Shown here piece by piece: positions 44,091-54,544 of a stretch of DNA of 64,000 nt; positions within the stretch are counted from its first letter, which is position 1; the number at the start of each line of letters is the position of its first letter. A program made the position numbers and the translations under genes. This stretch comes from Rubellimicrobium aerolatum (GTDB taxonomy: Bacteria; Pseudomonadota; Alphaproteobacteria; Rhodobacterales; Rhodobacteraceae): positions 186,001 to 250,000 of the forward strand of contig NZ_JAGGJP010000004.1 of assembly GCF_017872975.1 (NCBI RefSeq), in the 5' to 3' direction. Below the pieces are notes generated by a model that was not told where the DNA came from, made no database searches, and saw only the letters and a list, made by a program, of their open reading frames with translations.

Positions 44091-44324
44091 CCGGCGTCCC
44101 GTCGGCGGCCCCCGGCGAGGGTGCCGCGCGGTCGGCCGGGGGCTCCCCGCCCCGGCGCCCCGAGGTGCGTCCAGGGGTCGGGCCGATCGTGCCGGGAACC
44201 GTCCCCGCACGGCGCTGCGGGGGCCGGGCCGGGCCGACCCGCCCGGGCGACTGGCGGGCGGCGGGCCTTGGCAGGGGTCGGGCGGCGGCCTATGGGACGC
44301 GCGCAGCCGAGGGTTCCCGCGACG

Positions 44325-45224
44325 ATGCCCCTTCCCGCCGACGAGCCGCCCCCGCCGGGCACCGCCTCCGAGCGGACCCTGGACCGCGCCCTCCGCGTCG
44401 TGATCGGCACGGCCATGGCGATGCCCTACGCGCGCCGGGTGGCCTTCATGGGGGCGCTCACCCGCGGGGTCGTGGGGCCGCTCGCGGGCTACCGGGGCCG
44501 GGCGCTGGCGAACCTCGCGCTGATCCATCCCGACTGGCCCCTGCCCCGCCGCCGCGCCGTGGCGGCCGAGGTGCTGGACAACTGGGGCCGCACGCTGATC
44601 GAGAACTACTCCTGGCGCGAGTTGGGGGCGCAACTGGCGGTGGAGCCGGTGGCGGGCGGCGGCCTGCCGCACCTGGAGGAGGCGCGGGCGGCGGGGCGGC
44701 CGGTGATCTTCGTGACCGGGCACCTGGGCAACCACGAGGCGCCGCGCCACGTGCTGACGCGGCTGGGCTACTCGATCGGCGGTCTCTACCGCGAGATGGA
44801 CAACCCTCTGGTGAACGCCCACTACGCCGCCACCATGGCCGAGGTCTCGGGTCCGGTGTTCCCCAAGGGGCGGCGGGGAACGCTGGGCTTCGTGCGCCAC
44901 CTCGCGGGGGGCGGGATGGCGACGATCCTGTTCGACCTCCACGCCTACGACGGGGTGCCGATCCCCTTCCTCGGTCGCCCGGCCATGACGGCGACCACGG
45001 CGGCCGACCTGGCGCTCCGCTACGACGCGCTGCTGCTGCCCTACTGGGGCCTGCGGCGCGCGGACGGCCTGGGCTTCGACGTGATGCTGGAGGAGCCGAT
45101 CCCCCATGCCACGCCCCGCGCCATGATGGAGGAGGCGACGCGGCGGCTGGAGGCGCGGATCGCCGCGCATCCCGGCCAGTGGTTCTGGGTGCATCGCCGC
45201 TGGAAGCGGGTGCGGGGCGCCTAG
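44325..45224 (+). CDS. LpxL/HtrB-type lipid A acyltransferase
   Basis: A 299-residue protein of the lysophospholipid/lauroyl acyltransferase family that adds a secondary acyl chain to lipid A at the inner membrane. It has an N-terminal hydrophobic segment (RVAFMGALTRGVVGPLAGY), RGRALANLALIHPDWP, the catalytic HX4E motif in VTGHLGNHEAP, and LYREMDNPLVN with GFVRHLAGGGMATILFDLH. It ends FWVHRRWKRVRG, typical of the family. ATG 44325 was preferred; 44292 is possible. The 234 bases between fliG and this gene show no other feature. Confidence 0.9.
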   Translation: MPLPADEPPPPGTASERTLDRALRVVIGTAMAMPYARRVAFMGALTRGVVGPLAGYRGRALANLALIHPDWPLPRRRAVAAEVLDNWGRTLIENYSWRELGAQLAVEPVAGGGLPHLEEARAAGRPVIFVTGHLGNHEAPRHVLTRLGYSIGGLYREMDNPLVNAHYAATMAEVSGPVFPKGRRGTLGFVRHLAGGGMATILFDLHAYDGVPIPFLGRPAMTATTAADLALRYDALLLPYWGLRRADGLGFDVMLEEPIPHATPRAMMEEATRRLEARIAAHPGQWFWVHRRWKRVRGA

Positions 45225-45925
45225 CGTCCGGCCTTGGCCGCCGCGCGGATGCGACCCGGCCCCGGCTCCTGCAGAAGGATCACGGCGCGGTCGGACCCCT
45301 CGCAGGGAACGGTCATCGCCAGCGGCTCCTCGCCCGTCCAGGTGCCGGCCTTGCGCCAGGAGGTGACGATGTTGTGGTAGGCCACCGACAGGCCCGCGTT
45401 CTCGCCGCCGGTGATGTCCACCCGGTCCTCGGGCCGGTAGCGGACCACCTGCACGTCGAGCGGGCCGGGCAGCGGCGCGGGCGGGGCCTCGATCCGCAGC
45501 TCGCCCCCGTGGCACCTCGCCCGCAGGTCCACCGGCGTCACGGCCCCGGCATGGGCGTGGAGCTTCTCCATCACCGCCATGGCGTCGCCGCCCACCACCC
45601 GGTCCTGCCCGCCCACGACGATCTGCGGCGTGTAGACCATCCGCTCCCCGGCGGCGCGGGCATAGGCCTCCTGCCGGGCGGAATGGTCCGGCGAGGCGAA
45701 GCTGTCCGGCCAGCCGATGTAGTCCCAGTAATCGACATGGAGCGACAGGGCGATCACCCCGTCCATCCGCGCGATGTCCGCGAGCATCGCGTCCGCCGGC
45801 GGGCAGGAGGAGCAACCCTGCGAGGTGAACAGCTCCACCACCACCGGAAGGCGGGATTCAGCGGCGGAAAGGCTCGGTGCCAAGGTCGAGAGGAGGGCGA
45901 GGCACGTCGCCGGGAGAAGTCGCAT
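45221..45925 (-). CDS. DUF1223 family secreted thioredoxin-fold protein
   Basis: A 234-residue exported protein. The signal peptide (MRLLPATCLALLSTLAPSLSA) is followed by VVVELFTSQGCSSCPPADAML with a CSSC redox-like motif, then LSLHVDYWDYIGWPDSFA and YTPQIVVGGQDRVVGGD. These are the DUF1223 hallmarks. The CXXC suggests a periplasmic thiol function, not proven for the family. It overlaps the convergent acyltransferase gene by 4 bases. Confidence 0.92.
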   Translation of the reverse strand: MRLLPATCLALLSTLAPSLSAAESRLPVVVELFTSQGCSSCPPADAMLADIARMDGVIALSLHVDYWDYIGWPDSFASPDHSARQEAYARAAGERMVYTPQIVVGGQDRVVGGDAMAVMEKLHAHAGAVTPVDLRARCHGGELRIEAPPAPLPGPLDVQVVRYRPEDRVDITGGENAGLSVAYHNIVTSWRKAGTWTGEEPLAMTVPCEGSDRAVILLQEPGPGRIRAAAKAGR

Positions 45926-46110
45926 CGGGGGTCCGCCTGCCCGTGGGATTGTTCCTCGGGCTTACGGGACCCCCCGCCCCCGCGCCAATCAAGGAATTGC
46001 GAGAGGGCGCGGCCCGGTGCACCTTGCGCTCCGGGGTGCGGCCCCCGCGCCACGGCCGGGGGCTTTCCCCCGCCGGTGTGCAATGGTATACAAACCCGCG
46101 TCAGCGATGC

Positions 46111-46116
46111 CTATAT
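46111..46116 (+). promoter_or_regulatory. Possible -10 element of acnA
   Basis: CTATAT, a good alphaproteobacterial -10, 30 bases before the acnA ATG. No matching -35 is clear. A TGGTATACAAA stretch at about 46084 resembles a GntR-type half operator. Confidence 0.4.
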
Positions 46117-46146
46117 GACATCCGCCAGCCCAGAAGGATTCGCCCC

Positions 46147-48840
<2,694 letters not shown>

Positions 48841-48847
48841 GAGCGAA

Positions 48848-48872
48848 GCAAATCCCTTGAGAGGGGATTTGC
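48848..48872 (+). terminator. Hairpin after acnA
   Basis: GCAAATCCC and GGGATTTGC are perfect 9-bp arms with a 7-base loop, 8 bases after the acnA stop. No T-run of its own; a second hairpin follows. Confidence 0.6.
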
Positions 48873-48895
48873 AAAACCTTTGTGAATGCTTTTGC

Positions 48896-48922
48896 GGCGG
48901 GATCCCCAAGGTCCCGCCTTTT
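48896..48922 (+). terminator. Intrinsic terminator after acnA
   Basis: GGCGGGA and TCCCGCC around a 9-base loop, followed by TTTTCC. It is the second hairpin after acnA. Confidence 0.7.
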
Positions 48923-49001
48923 CCATGCCGCCGATGCGGGTCCCGGAAACGCGAACGGCGCCCCAGGGGGCGCCGCCTTGCGGATTGTCCTCAAGGGCCG
49001 G

Positions 49002-50366
49002 CTACCCCGCCAGCAGCGCGCTCACCTCGGCGACCTTCGCCTCCAGCAGCCGCCGGTCGCCCCGCGCCTCGATGTTGAGCCGCAGGAGCGACTCGGTGTT
49101 CGACATCCGCACGTTGGCCCGCCAGTCGCCCATGTCGAGCGACAGCCCGTCGAGCCGGTCCGCCGACCTCGCCGCCGCGCCATAGGCGGCCTCGAACCGG
49201 GCGATGGCCCCGGCGGGGTCGGCCAGCGCGAAGTTGATCTCGCCCGAGGACGGGAAGCGCGTCCGCAGGTCGTCCACCAGCGCCGAGAGAGGTTGCTCCT
49301 GCCGCGCCAGCAACCCGGCGACCAGCAGCCAGGGGATCATCCCCGAATCGCAATAGGCGAAGTCGCGGAAGTAGTGGTGCGCCGACATCTCGCCGCCGTA
49401 AGGGGCGTCCTGCTCGCGCAGGGCGGCCTTGAGGTGGGCGTGACCGGTGCGGCAGATCACCGACCGACCGCCCGCCTCCTCGATCATCGCCTGCGTGGCC
49501 CAGATCACGCGCGGCTCGTGGACGATGGGGGCTCCGGGCTCCTTGGCGAGGAAGGCGCGGGCCAGCAGCGCCACCACGTATTCGCCGTCGATGAAGCCCC
49601 CCCTCTCGTCGAACAGGAAGCAGCGGTCGAAGTCGCCGTCCCAGACCACGCCCATGTCGGCCCCCGCCTCGCGCACCGCCCGTTCGGAGCGTGCCCGGTT
49701 CTCGGGCAGCAGCGGGTTAGGGATGCCCTGCGGGAAGGTCGGGTCGGGCTCGTGGTCGAGGCGCACGAAGTCGAAGGGCACGCCACGCCGGGCCAGTTCG
49801 GCGGCAATGGCGTCGAAGGTCGGCCCCGCCGCGCCGTGCCCGGCGTTGACCAGCACGCGCAGGGGTCGCAGCCCGGCGGGATCGAGGTAGGAGGCGACGT
49901 GCGCCGCATAGGCCGGCCGCAGGTCCAGGCCCGCCCAAGTGCCTCGCCCCGAGGACGTCCCGAAGCGGTCGGCCACCACGAGGTCGTGGATGTCCTTCAG
50001 CCCGGTATCCCAGGCGATGGGCCGCGCGCCCTCGCGCACGATCTTCAGGCCGTTATAGTCGATGGGGTTGTGCGAGGCCGTCACCATCAGCCCGCCGCCC
50101 GCGCCGGTGTGGGCGGTGGCGAAATACACCTCCTCGGTGCCGCAGAGCCCGAGGTCGAGCACGTCCGTCCCCTCGTCCCGCAGCCCCTCGACCAGCGCGG
50201 CCTGCAACGCCGGGCTGGTGGGGCGCACGTCGCGGCCCGTCACCACCCGCTCGGCCCGCGTCACCTGCGCGAAGGCGCGGCCGATGCGATGCATCAGCGC
50301 CTCGTCCAGCTCCTCGCCCAGGCGGCCCCGGACGTCGTAGCTCTTGAAGCAGGAGAGGCGGGTCAT
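49002..50366 (-). CDS. Phosphomannomutase/phosphoglucomutase
   Basis: A phosphohexomutase of the alpha-D-phosphohexomutase family (454 aa), interconverting hexose 6- and 1-phosphates for nucleotide-sugar and envelope polysaccharide synthesis. It begins CFKSYDVRGRLGEELDE. The phosphoserine loop is VTASHNPIDYNGLK, the Mg site is WDGDFDRCFLFDE, and the sugar-binding loop is GGEMSAHHYFRDF. The family is best described as ManB/CpsG type; the sugar cannot be fixed from the sequence. The ATG at 50366 overlaps the ccmG stop by 4 bases, an unusual coupling to the cytochrome c genes. Confidence 0.93.
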   Translation of the reverse strand: MTRLSCFKSYDVRGRLGEELDEALMHRIGRAFAQVTRAERVVTGRDVRPTSPALQAALVEGLRDEGTDVLDLGLCGTEEVYFATAHTGAGGGLMVTASHNPIDYNGLKIVREGARPIAWDTGLKDIHDLVVADRFGTSSGRGTWAGLDLRPAYAAHVASYLDPAGLRPLRVLVNAGHGAAGPTFDAIAAELARRGVPFDFVRLDHEPDPTFPQGIPNPLLPENRARSERAVREAGADMGVVWDGDFDRCFLFDERGGFIDGEYVVALLARAFLAKEPGAPIVHEPRVIWATQAMIEEAGGRSVICRTGHAHLKAALREQDAPYGGEMSAHHYFRDFAYCDSGMIPWLLVAGLLARQEQPLSALVDDLRTRFPSSGEINFALADPAGAIARFEAAYGAAARSADRLDGLSLDMGDWRANVRMSNTESLLRLNIEARGDRRLLEAKVAEVSALLAG

Positions 50367-50908
50367 TCGGTCCTTTCCGCCCTGGCCAGCGCCGGGCGCA
50401 GTCGGCTGTCCACGAGCTCGGGGGTGAGCGGAAACGGGAGCCGGTCGATGATGGTGCCGTCGCCCGCCAGCACGAAGGTCTCGGGCACGCCGTAGGTGCC
50501 CCAATCCACACCCAGCCGGTTCTGGAGGTCCGCGCCGACAGCGGCGTAGGGATTGCCCAGTTCGTCGAGGAAGGCGGCCGAGCGCGCGGGCTCGTCGCGG
50601 GCGGCGATGCCGTAGATGGGGATGCCCTCGGCCGCGAGGTCCACAAGGACGGGGTGCTCCAGCCGGCAGGGCGCGCACCAGGAGGCGAAGAAGTTGACGA
50701 GCTTGGGCCGCTCGTCGGTGAGCACGGCGGGGTCGAGCGTCGGATAGCCGGGGATCGCGTCGCTCGGGAGCCCCGGCGCCACCTGCCCCACCAGGGCCGA
50801 GGGCAGCTCCTGCTGCCCGGCCCCCGTCAGCATCCCACCGGCGAAGAGCCCTGCCAGCGCCGCGAAGGCGAGGGGCGGGATGAGGACCAGGGGCGACACC
50901 TTAGCCAT
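50363..50908 (-). CDS. ccmG: CcmG/DsbE thiol:disulfide oxidoreductase
   Basis: A periplasmic membrane-anchored thioredoxin (181 aa) that reduces apocytochrome c cysteines before haem attachment. It has an N-terminal anchor (VLIPPLAFAALAGLFAGGML), the redox motif WCAPC in VNFFASWCAPCRLEHPV, and GTYGVPETFVLAGDGTI. It overlaps ccmD downstream of the ccmABCD genes and is translationally coupled with the mutase gene. Confidence 0.95.
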   Translation of the reverse strand: MAKVSPLVLIPPLAFAALAGLFAGGMLTGAGQQELPSALVGQVAPGLPSDAIPGYPTLDPAVLTDERPKLVNFFASWCAPCRLEHPVLVDLAAEGIPIYGIAARDEPARSAAFLDELGNPYAAVGADLQNRLGVDWGTYGVPETFVLAGDGTIIDRLPFPLTPELVDSRLRPALARAERTE

Positions 50909-51050
50909 CGCGCCCGCGCTCCACCCGCTCCATCTCGGCCCGGAGCCGCCGCCAGCGCCGCCAACTGAGGCCTGCAAGGCCCCCCAGCAGCGCCAGCGTC
51001 ACCGCGTAGGAGGCCAGCACCTCGACGGCGTAGGTCCCGAGGTCCGGCAT
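50901..51050 (-). CDS. ccmD: Haem exporter protein CcmD
   Basis: A 49-residue membrane protein, MPDLGTYAVEVLASYAVTLA, with one helix and a basic C-terminus (SWRRWRRLRAEMERVERG). It helps release holo-CcmE from the CcmABC complex. It shares one base with the ccmC stop (TGATG) and overlaps ccmG by 8 bases. Confidence 0.92.
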   Translation of the reverse strand: MPDLGTYAVEVLASYAVTLALLGGLAGLSWRRWRRLRAEMERVERGRDG

Positions 51051-51784
51051 CACGCCACCGCCCTCTGCGCCTGCCGCTCCAGCGCGCGGAGGCGACGGAC
51101 GCGGATCTCGGTCCCCGTCCGCATCAGCACAAGTGCCAGGAACAGCAGGATGAAACCCGCGATGCAGACGAGGAGCGGCAGCCAGTAGACATCCGCGATG
51201 TTCTCCTCGGCGTCCATCGACAGGGTGGCGCCCTGGTGCAGCCCCTGGTTCCAGAAGTTGACCGCGTAGCGCGACAGGATCGCGAAGACCGACCCCACGA
51301 GGCAGAGCACGGATGTCAGGTCCGCCGCCTGATCCGGGTCGGCGATCGCCTCCCACAGCGCGATGTAGCCCAGGTAGAACAGGCCCAGGATCAGGAAGGA
51401 CGTGAGGCGCGGGTCCCAGGCCCACCAGGTTCCCCACATCGGCTGCCCCCAGACCGCCCCGGTGAAGAGCGCGATCAGCGTCATCGTCAGTCCCACGGGC
51501 GCGGCGGCCTTGGCGGCGAGCGCGCTCACGTGGTGGCGGCGGATCAGCCAGACCAGCGAGGCGACCAGCATCATCGCCCAGGCGTTGATCGCCATCATCG
51601 CCGAGGGGACGTGGACGAAGATGATCTTGACCGAGGAGCCGAACTTGTCGGCCTCGGGCGTGAGGAAGAAGCCCCAGGCGAGGCCGCCCAGGATGCAGAC
51701 GCCCGCGCCGCCGAAGGCCCAGGGGATCACCGGGGTCGTCGTGGCGATGAACTTCTTGGGGTTGGCGTATTCCCAGATCGACAT
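51050..51784 (-). CDS. ccmC: Haem exporter protein CcmC
   Basis: The haem-handling membrane subunit that transfers haem to CcmE (244 aa, six helices). The tryptophan-rich WWD motif is MWGTWWAWDPRLTS, and histidines lie in FVHVPSAMMA and RRHHVSAL. It lies 43 bases downstream of ccmB on the minus strand. Confidence 0.97.
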   Translation of the reverse strand: MSIWEYANPKKFIATTTPVIPWAFGGAGVCILGGLAWGFFLTPEADKFGSSVKIIFVHVPSAMMAINAWAMMLVASLVWLIRRHHVSALAAKAAAPVGLTMTLIALFTGAVWGQPMWGTWWAWDPRLTSFLILGLFYLGYIALWEAIADPDQAADLTSVLCLVGSVFAILSRYAVNFWNQGLHQGATLSMDAEENIADVYWLPLLVCIAGFILLFLALVLMRTGTEIRVRRLRALERQAQRAVA

Positions 51785-51827
51785 GGGCGCTGAATAAGCC
51801 CTGCGCCCGTCCGCCTCAATGCCCCAT

Positions 51828-52484
51828 TCAGCGCAGGTTGATGCGAAGCACCGCCCCTGCGGCGAAGGGCAGCAGGGCGAGGCTCCCCGCCGTGATGCCC
51901 GAAAGCATGAGGAGGGGCGTGGTGGCGGCCAGCCCCTCGGCCCCCCGCCGCGCGGCCTCGGCCCCGAAGATCAGCGTCGGCACGTAAAGCGGCAGCACGA
52001 GGAGCGACAGCAGCAGCCCGCCGCGCCGCAGCCCCACCGTCAGCGCCGCGCCGAAGGTGCCGATCACCGACAGCGCCGGCGTTCCCAAGGCCAGCGTCAG
52101 CACCAGCCAGCCATAGGCGGGCCCTTGCAGGTTCAGGAGCACCCCCAGGGGCGCGGCGGCGAGCGTCAGCGGCAGCCCCGTCGTCAGCCAATGCGCCAGC
52201 GCCTTGGCCAGCGCCACGCCCTCCAGCGGCAGCGGCGAGGTGGCGATCAGCGGCAAGGCCCCGTCCTCGTGGTCGAGCGCGAACTGGCGGTCCAGCGACA
52301 GCAGCGTGGCAAGCAGCGCCGCCACCCAGAGGATGCCGGGGCCGATCCGCGCCAGGATCGCCGATTCGGGGCCGACGCCGAAGGGGATCAGCACGATGAC
52401 GATCAGGAAGAAGGCGAGCGACAGGCCGAAGCCGCCCCCGGCGCGCACGGCGAGGCGGAGGTCGCGGAGGAGCAGGGCCTTCAT
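51828..52484 (-). CDS. ccmB: Haem exporter protein CcmB
   Basis: The permease-type subunit paired with CcmA (218 aa, about six helices). It begins MKALLLRDLRLAVRAGGGFG, with FALDHEDGALPLIATSPLPLEG as a family hallmark. The 85-base gap to ccmA holds a dispersed repeat (52511-52564). Confidence 0.96.
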   Translation of the reverse strand: MKALLLRDLRLAVRAGGGFGLSLAFFLIVIVLIPFGVGPESAILARIGPGILWVAALLATLLSLDRQFALDHEDGALPLIATSPLPLEGVALAKALAHWLTTGLPLTLAAAPLGVLLNLQGPAYGWLVLTLALGTPALSVIGTFGAALTVGLRRGGLLLSLLVLPLYVPTLIFGAEAARRGAEGLAATTPLLMLSGITAGSLALLPFAAGAVLRINLR

Positions 52485-52510
52485 GCGTCGCGCCCGCCGG
52501 CCGGGGTCGA

Positions 52511-52564
52511 GGGGGGCGCTGCCCCCCGCTTCGCCCCCCCCGGGATACTTGAGGCCAAAGAAGG
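52511..52564 (+). repeat. Dispersed extragenic repeat, copy 2
   Basis: A 54-bp element matching 34525-34578: GC palindrome, GCTTCGC, a C-run, then GGGATACTTGAGGCCAAAG. It sits between ccmA and ccmB inside the ccm gene run. Confidence 0.85.
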
Positions 52565-52569
52565 CCGCA

Positions 52570-53205
52570 TCACAGGAAGGCCGCGTCGGTGCCCTGGTGG
52601 GCGGCGGCGCGCGGGTCGGCGCGGAAGGGGCCGAGGTCGAGAACCGGGGAGTCGAGACCCAGCGGCACGTGCGTCGCGATCACCGCGATCCCGCCCGCCG
52701 CGAGGTGCCGGTCGCGCAGCCAGTCCGCGAATCGTGCCACGGACGCGACGTCGAGCGAGACCGTCGGCTCGTCGAGGAGAAGGATCGTCCGTCCGATCAC
52801 CCCGAGCCGGGCGAGGCCCAGCCGCCGCGACTGCCCCGCCGACAGCGTGCCGGCCGGGCGGTCGCGCAGGCTCCGCAGGTCGAAGTCGTCCAGGATCGCC
52901 GCGTCGAAGCCCCGCCCGTAGAGGTCGGCCCAGAAGCGCAGGTTCTCCGTGACCGTCAGCGCGGCCTTGATGCCGTCGGCGTGGCTGGCGAAGGCCACGC
53001 TCTCGGGCGGCGCCTCCACCCGGCCGGCGAACGGCGGCGCGAGGCCCGCGAGCACTCGCAGGAGCGTGGTCTTGCCCGCCCCGTTCGGCCCGCGCAGGAT
53101 CAGCGCCTCGCCGGGCGCGACCGCGAAGCTCAGGCCCGTCAGCACCGGCACCCCGCCGCGCGCGACCGCCAGCCCCTCGACCCGCAGGCCCGTCCTCCCG
53201 GTCAC
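52570..53205 (-). CDS. ccmA: Haem exporter ATP-binding protein CcmA
   Basis: The ABC ATPase of the CcmAB complex (211 aa). Walker A is RGPNGAGKTTLL, the signature is TLSAGQSRRLGLARL, and Walker B is TILLLDEPTVSLD. A GTG at 53205 gives the compact GTGA overlap with the Mth938-like gene; the frame could also start at GTG 53214. Confidence 0.95.
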   Translation of the reverse strand: MTGRTGLRVEGLAVARGGVPVLTGLSFAVAPGEALILRGPNGAGKTTLLRVLAGLAPPFAGRVEAPPESVAFASHADGIKAALTVTENLRFWADLYGRGFDAAILDDFDLRSLRDRPAGTLSAGQSRRLGLARLGVIGRTILLLDEPTVSLDVASVARFADWLRDRHLAAGGIAVIATHVPLGLDSPVLDLGPFRADPRAAAHQGTDAAFL

Positions 53206-53558
53206 ACCGGCCACAGCGCGATGCCGACGCGCCGCCCCTCGGACAGGAGCACGTTGTAGGTGCGGCAGGCGGCAGGCGTCGGCATCGCCTCGACGCCGAT
53301 CCCGGCGTCGTCGGTCACGGCGCGGAAGCCCGTGGGCAGGTAGGCCATGTCCGCCCCGGTGCCCACGAAGAGCACGTCGAGCCGCGCGCCCTCGGCCAGG
53401 ATCAGGCCCGTGTCCTCCCAGCCGCCCCAGGCGCGCACGCCCGAATCGGGCAGGATCAGGAGCGGCCCGGCGATCACCCGCCCGCCGACGCGGAAGAAGC
53501 CCGGCCCGTAGCTGTCCACCGGCAGGGCGTCGGGGAAGCGCATCTCCTCGATCGGCAT
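53202..53558 (-). CDS. Mth938-like domain protein (DUF498)
   Basis: A 118-residue single-domain protein with the Mth938/NDUFAF3-like fold. The motifs FFRVGGRVIAGPLLILPDSG, DVLFVGTGADMAYLP and ACRTYNVLLSEGRRVGIALWPV are typical. The eukaryotic relative is a complex I assembly factor; bacterial function is uncertain. It sits between secF and ccmA, a common neighbourhood in this order. Confidence 0.9.
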   Translation of the reverse strand: MPIEEMRFPDALPVDSYGPGFFRVGGRVIAGPLLILPDSGVRAWGGWEDTGLILAEGARLDVLFVGTGADMAYLPTGFRAVTDDAGIGVEAMPTPAACRTYNVLLSEGRRVGIALWPV

Positions 53559-53562
53559 CGGA

Positions 53563-54534
53563 TCAGGCGTCGATGTCGGCGAACTGGTTCGCCGAGGCCT
53601 TCTTGGCCTTGTCGCCGCGCGGCAGGCCGATCCAGAGCACGATGTTCTTGGCCACGTAGACCGACGAATAGGTGCCGATGAACACGCCCATGGTCATCGC
53701 GAAGATGAACCCCCGGATCACGTCGCCGCCGAAGATCAGCAGCGGGATCAGCGCCAGCAGCGTCGTCCCGGCGGTCACCAGGGTGCGCGACAGCGTCTCG
53801 TTCACCGACAGGTTCATCACGTCCCGGAGCGGCATCGTCTTGTACTTCAGCAGGTTCTCCCGCAGCCGGTCGAAGACCACCACCGTGTCGTTGACCGAAT
53901 AGCCCAGGATCGTCAGCAGCGCCGCCACGATGGTCAGGTCGAATCGAAGCTGGAACAGCGAGAAGACCCCCGCCGTCACGATCACGTCGTGCAGCAGCGC
54001 GACGATGGTCCCCAGCGAATACTGCCACTCGAACCGCATCCAGATATAGAGCCCGATGCCCAGGCAGGCGCCCAGGATGGACAGGAACGCCGTCCGCACC
54101 AGCTCGCCCGAGACCTTGGGGCCGACCGATTCGACGGACGGGAAGGCGATGGCCGGGTCGATGGCCCGCAGCGCCTCCTCGACCACGGCGATCGTCTCGG
54201 GCGAGACGGCCTCCTGCCCCTCCTGCGCGGCGATGCGGACCTGCGCCACGTGCTGGTCGGCGCGGAAGGTCGGGTCGAAGACCTCGGTGATGGTCACGTC
54301 GCCCAGGCCCAGCCCGCTCAGGGCGTCGCGGTAGGCCGCCACGTCCACCGCCTGCGTCGATTCGGTGCGGATGGTGGTTCCGCCCTTGAAGTCGATGCCG
54401 AAGTTGAAGCCCAGCGTCGCCATGCTCAGCAGCGACCCCAGCACCAGCAGCGCCGAGAACCCCAGCGTGATCCACTGGAGGCGGAAGAAGTCGATGTTGG
54501 TCTTTTCCGGCGCGAGCCGCAGTCGCCATGCCAT
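53563..54534 (-). CDS. secF: Protein translocase subunit SecF
   Basis: An inner-membrane subunit that uses the proton motive force to finish Sec export (323 aa, six helices). The N-terminal FNFGIDFKGGTTIRTES and later VNDTVVVFDRLRENL with LTAGTTLLALIPLLIFGG-type helices are the SecF hallmarks. It lies 10 bases after secD. Confidence 0.97.
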   Translation of the reverse strand: MAWRLRLAPEKTNIDFFRLQWITLGFSALLVLGSLLSMATLGFNFGIDFKGGTTIRTESTQAVDVAAYRDALSGLGLGDVTITEVFDPTFRADQHVAQVRIAAQEGQEAVSPETIAVVEEALRAIDPAIAFPSVESVGPKVSGELVRTAFLSILGACLGIGLYIWMRFEWQYSLGTIVALLHDVIVTAGVFSLFQLRFDLTIVAALLTILGYSVNDTVVVFDRLRENLLKYKTMPLRDVMNLSVNETLSRTLVTAGTTLLALIPLLIFGGDVIRGFIFAMTMGVFIGTYSSVYVAKNIVLWIGLPRGDKAKKASANQFADIDA

Positions 54535-54544
54535 TGGGCCTACC

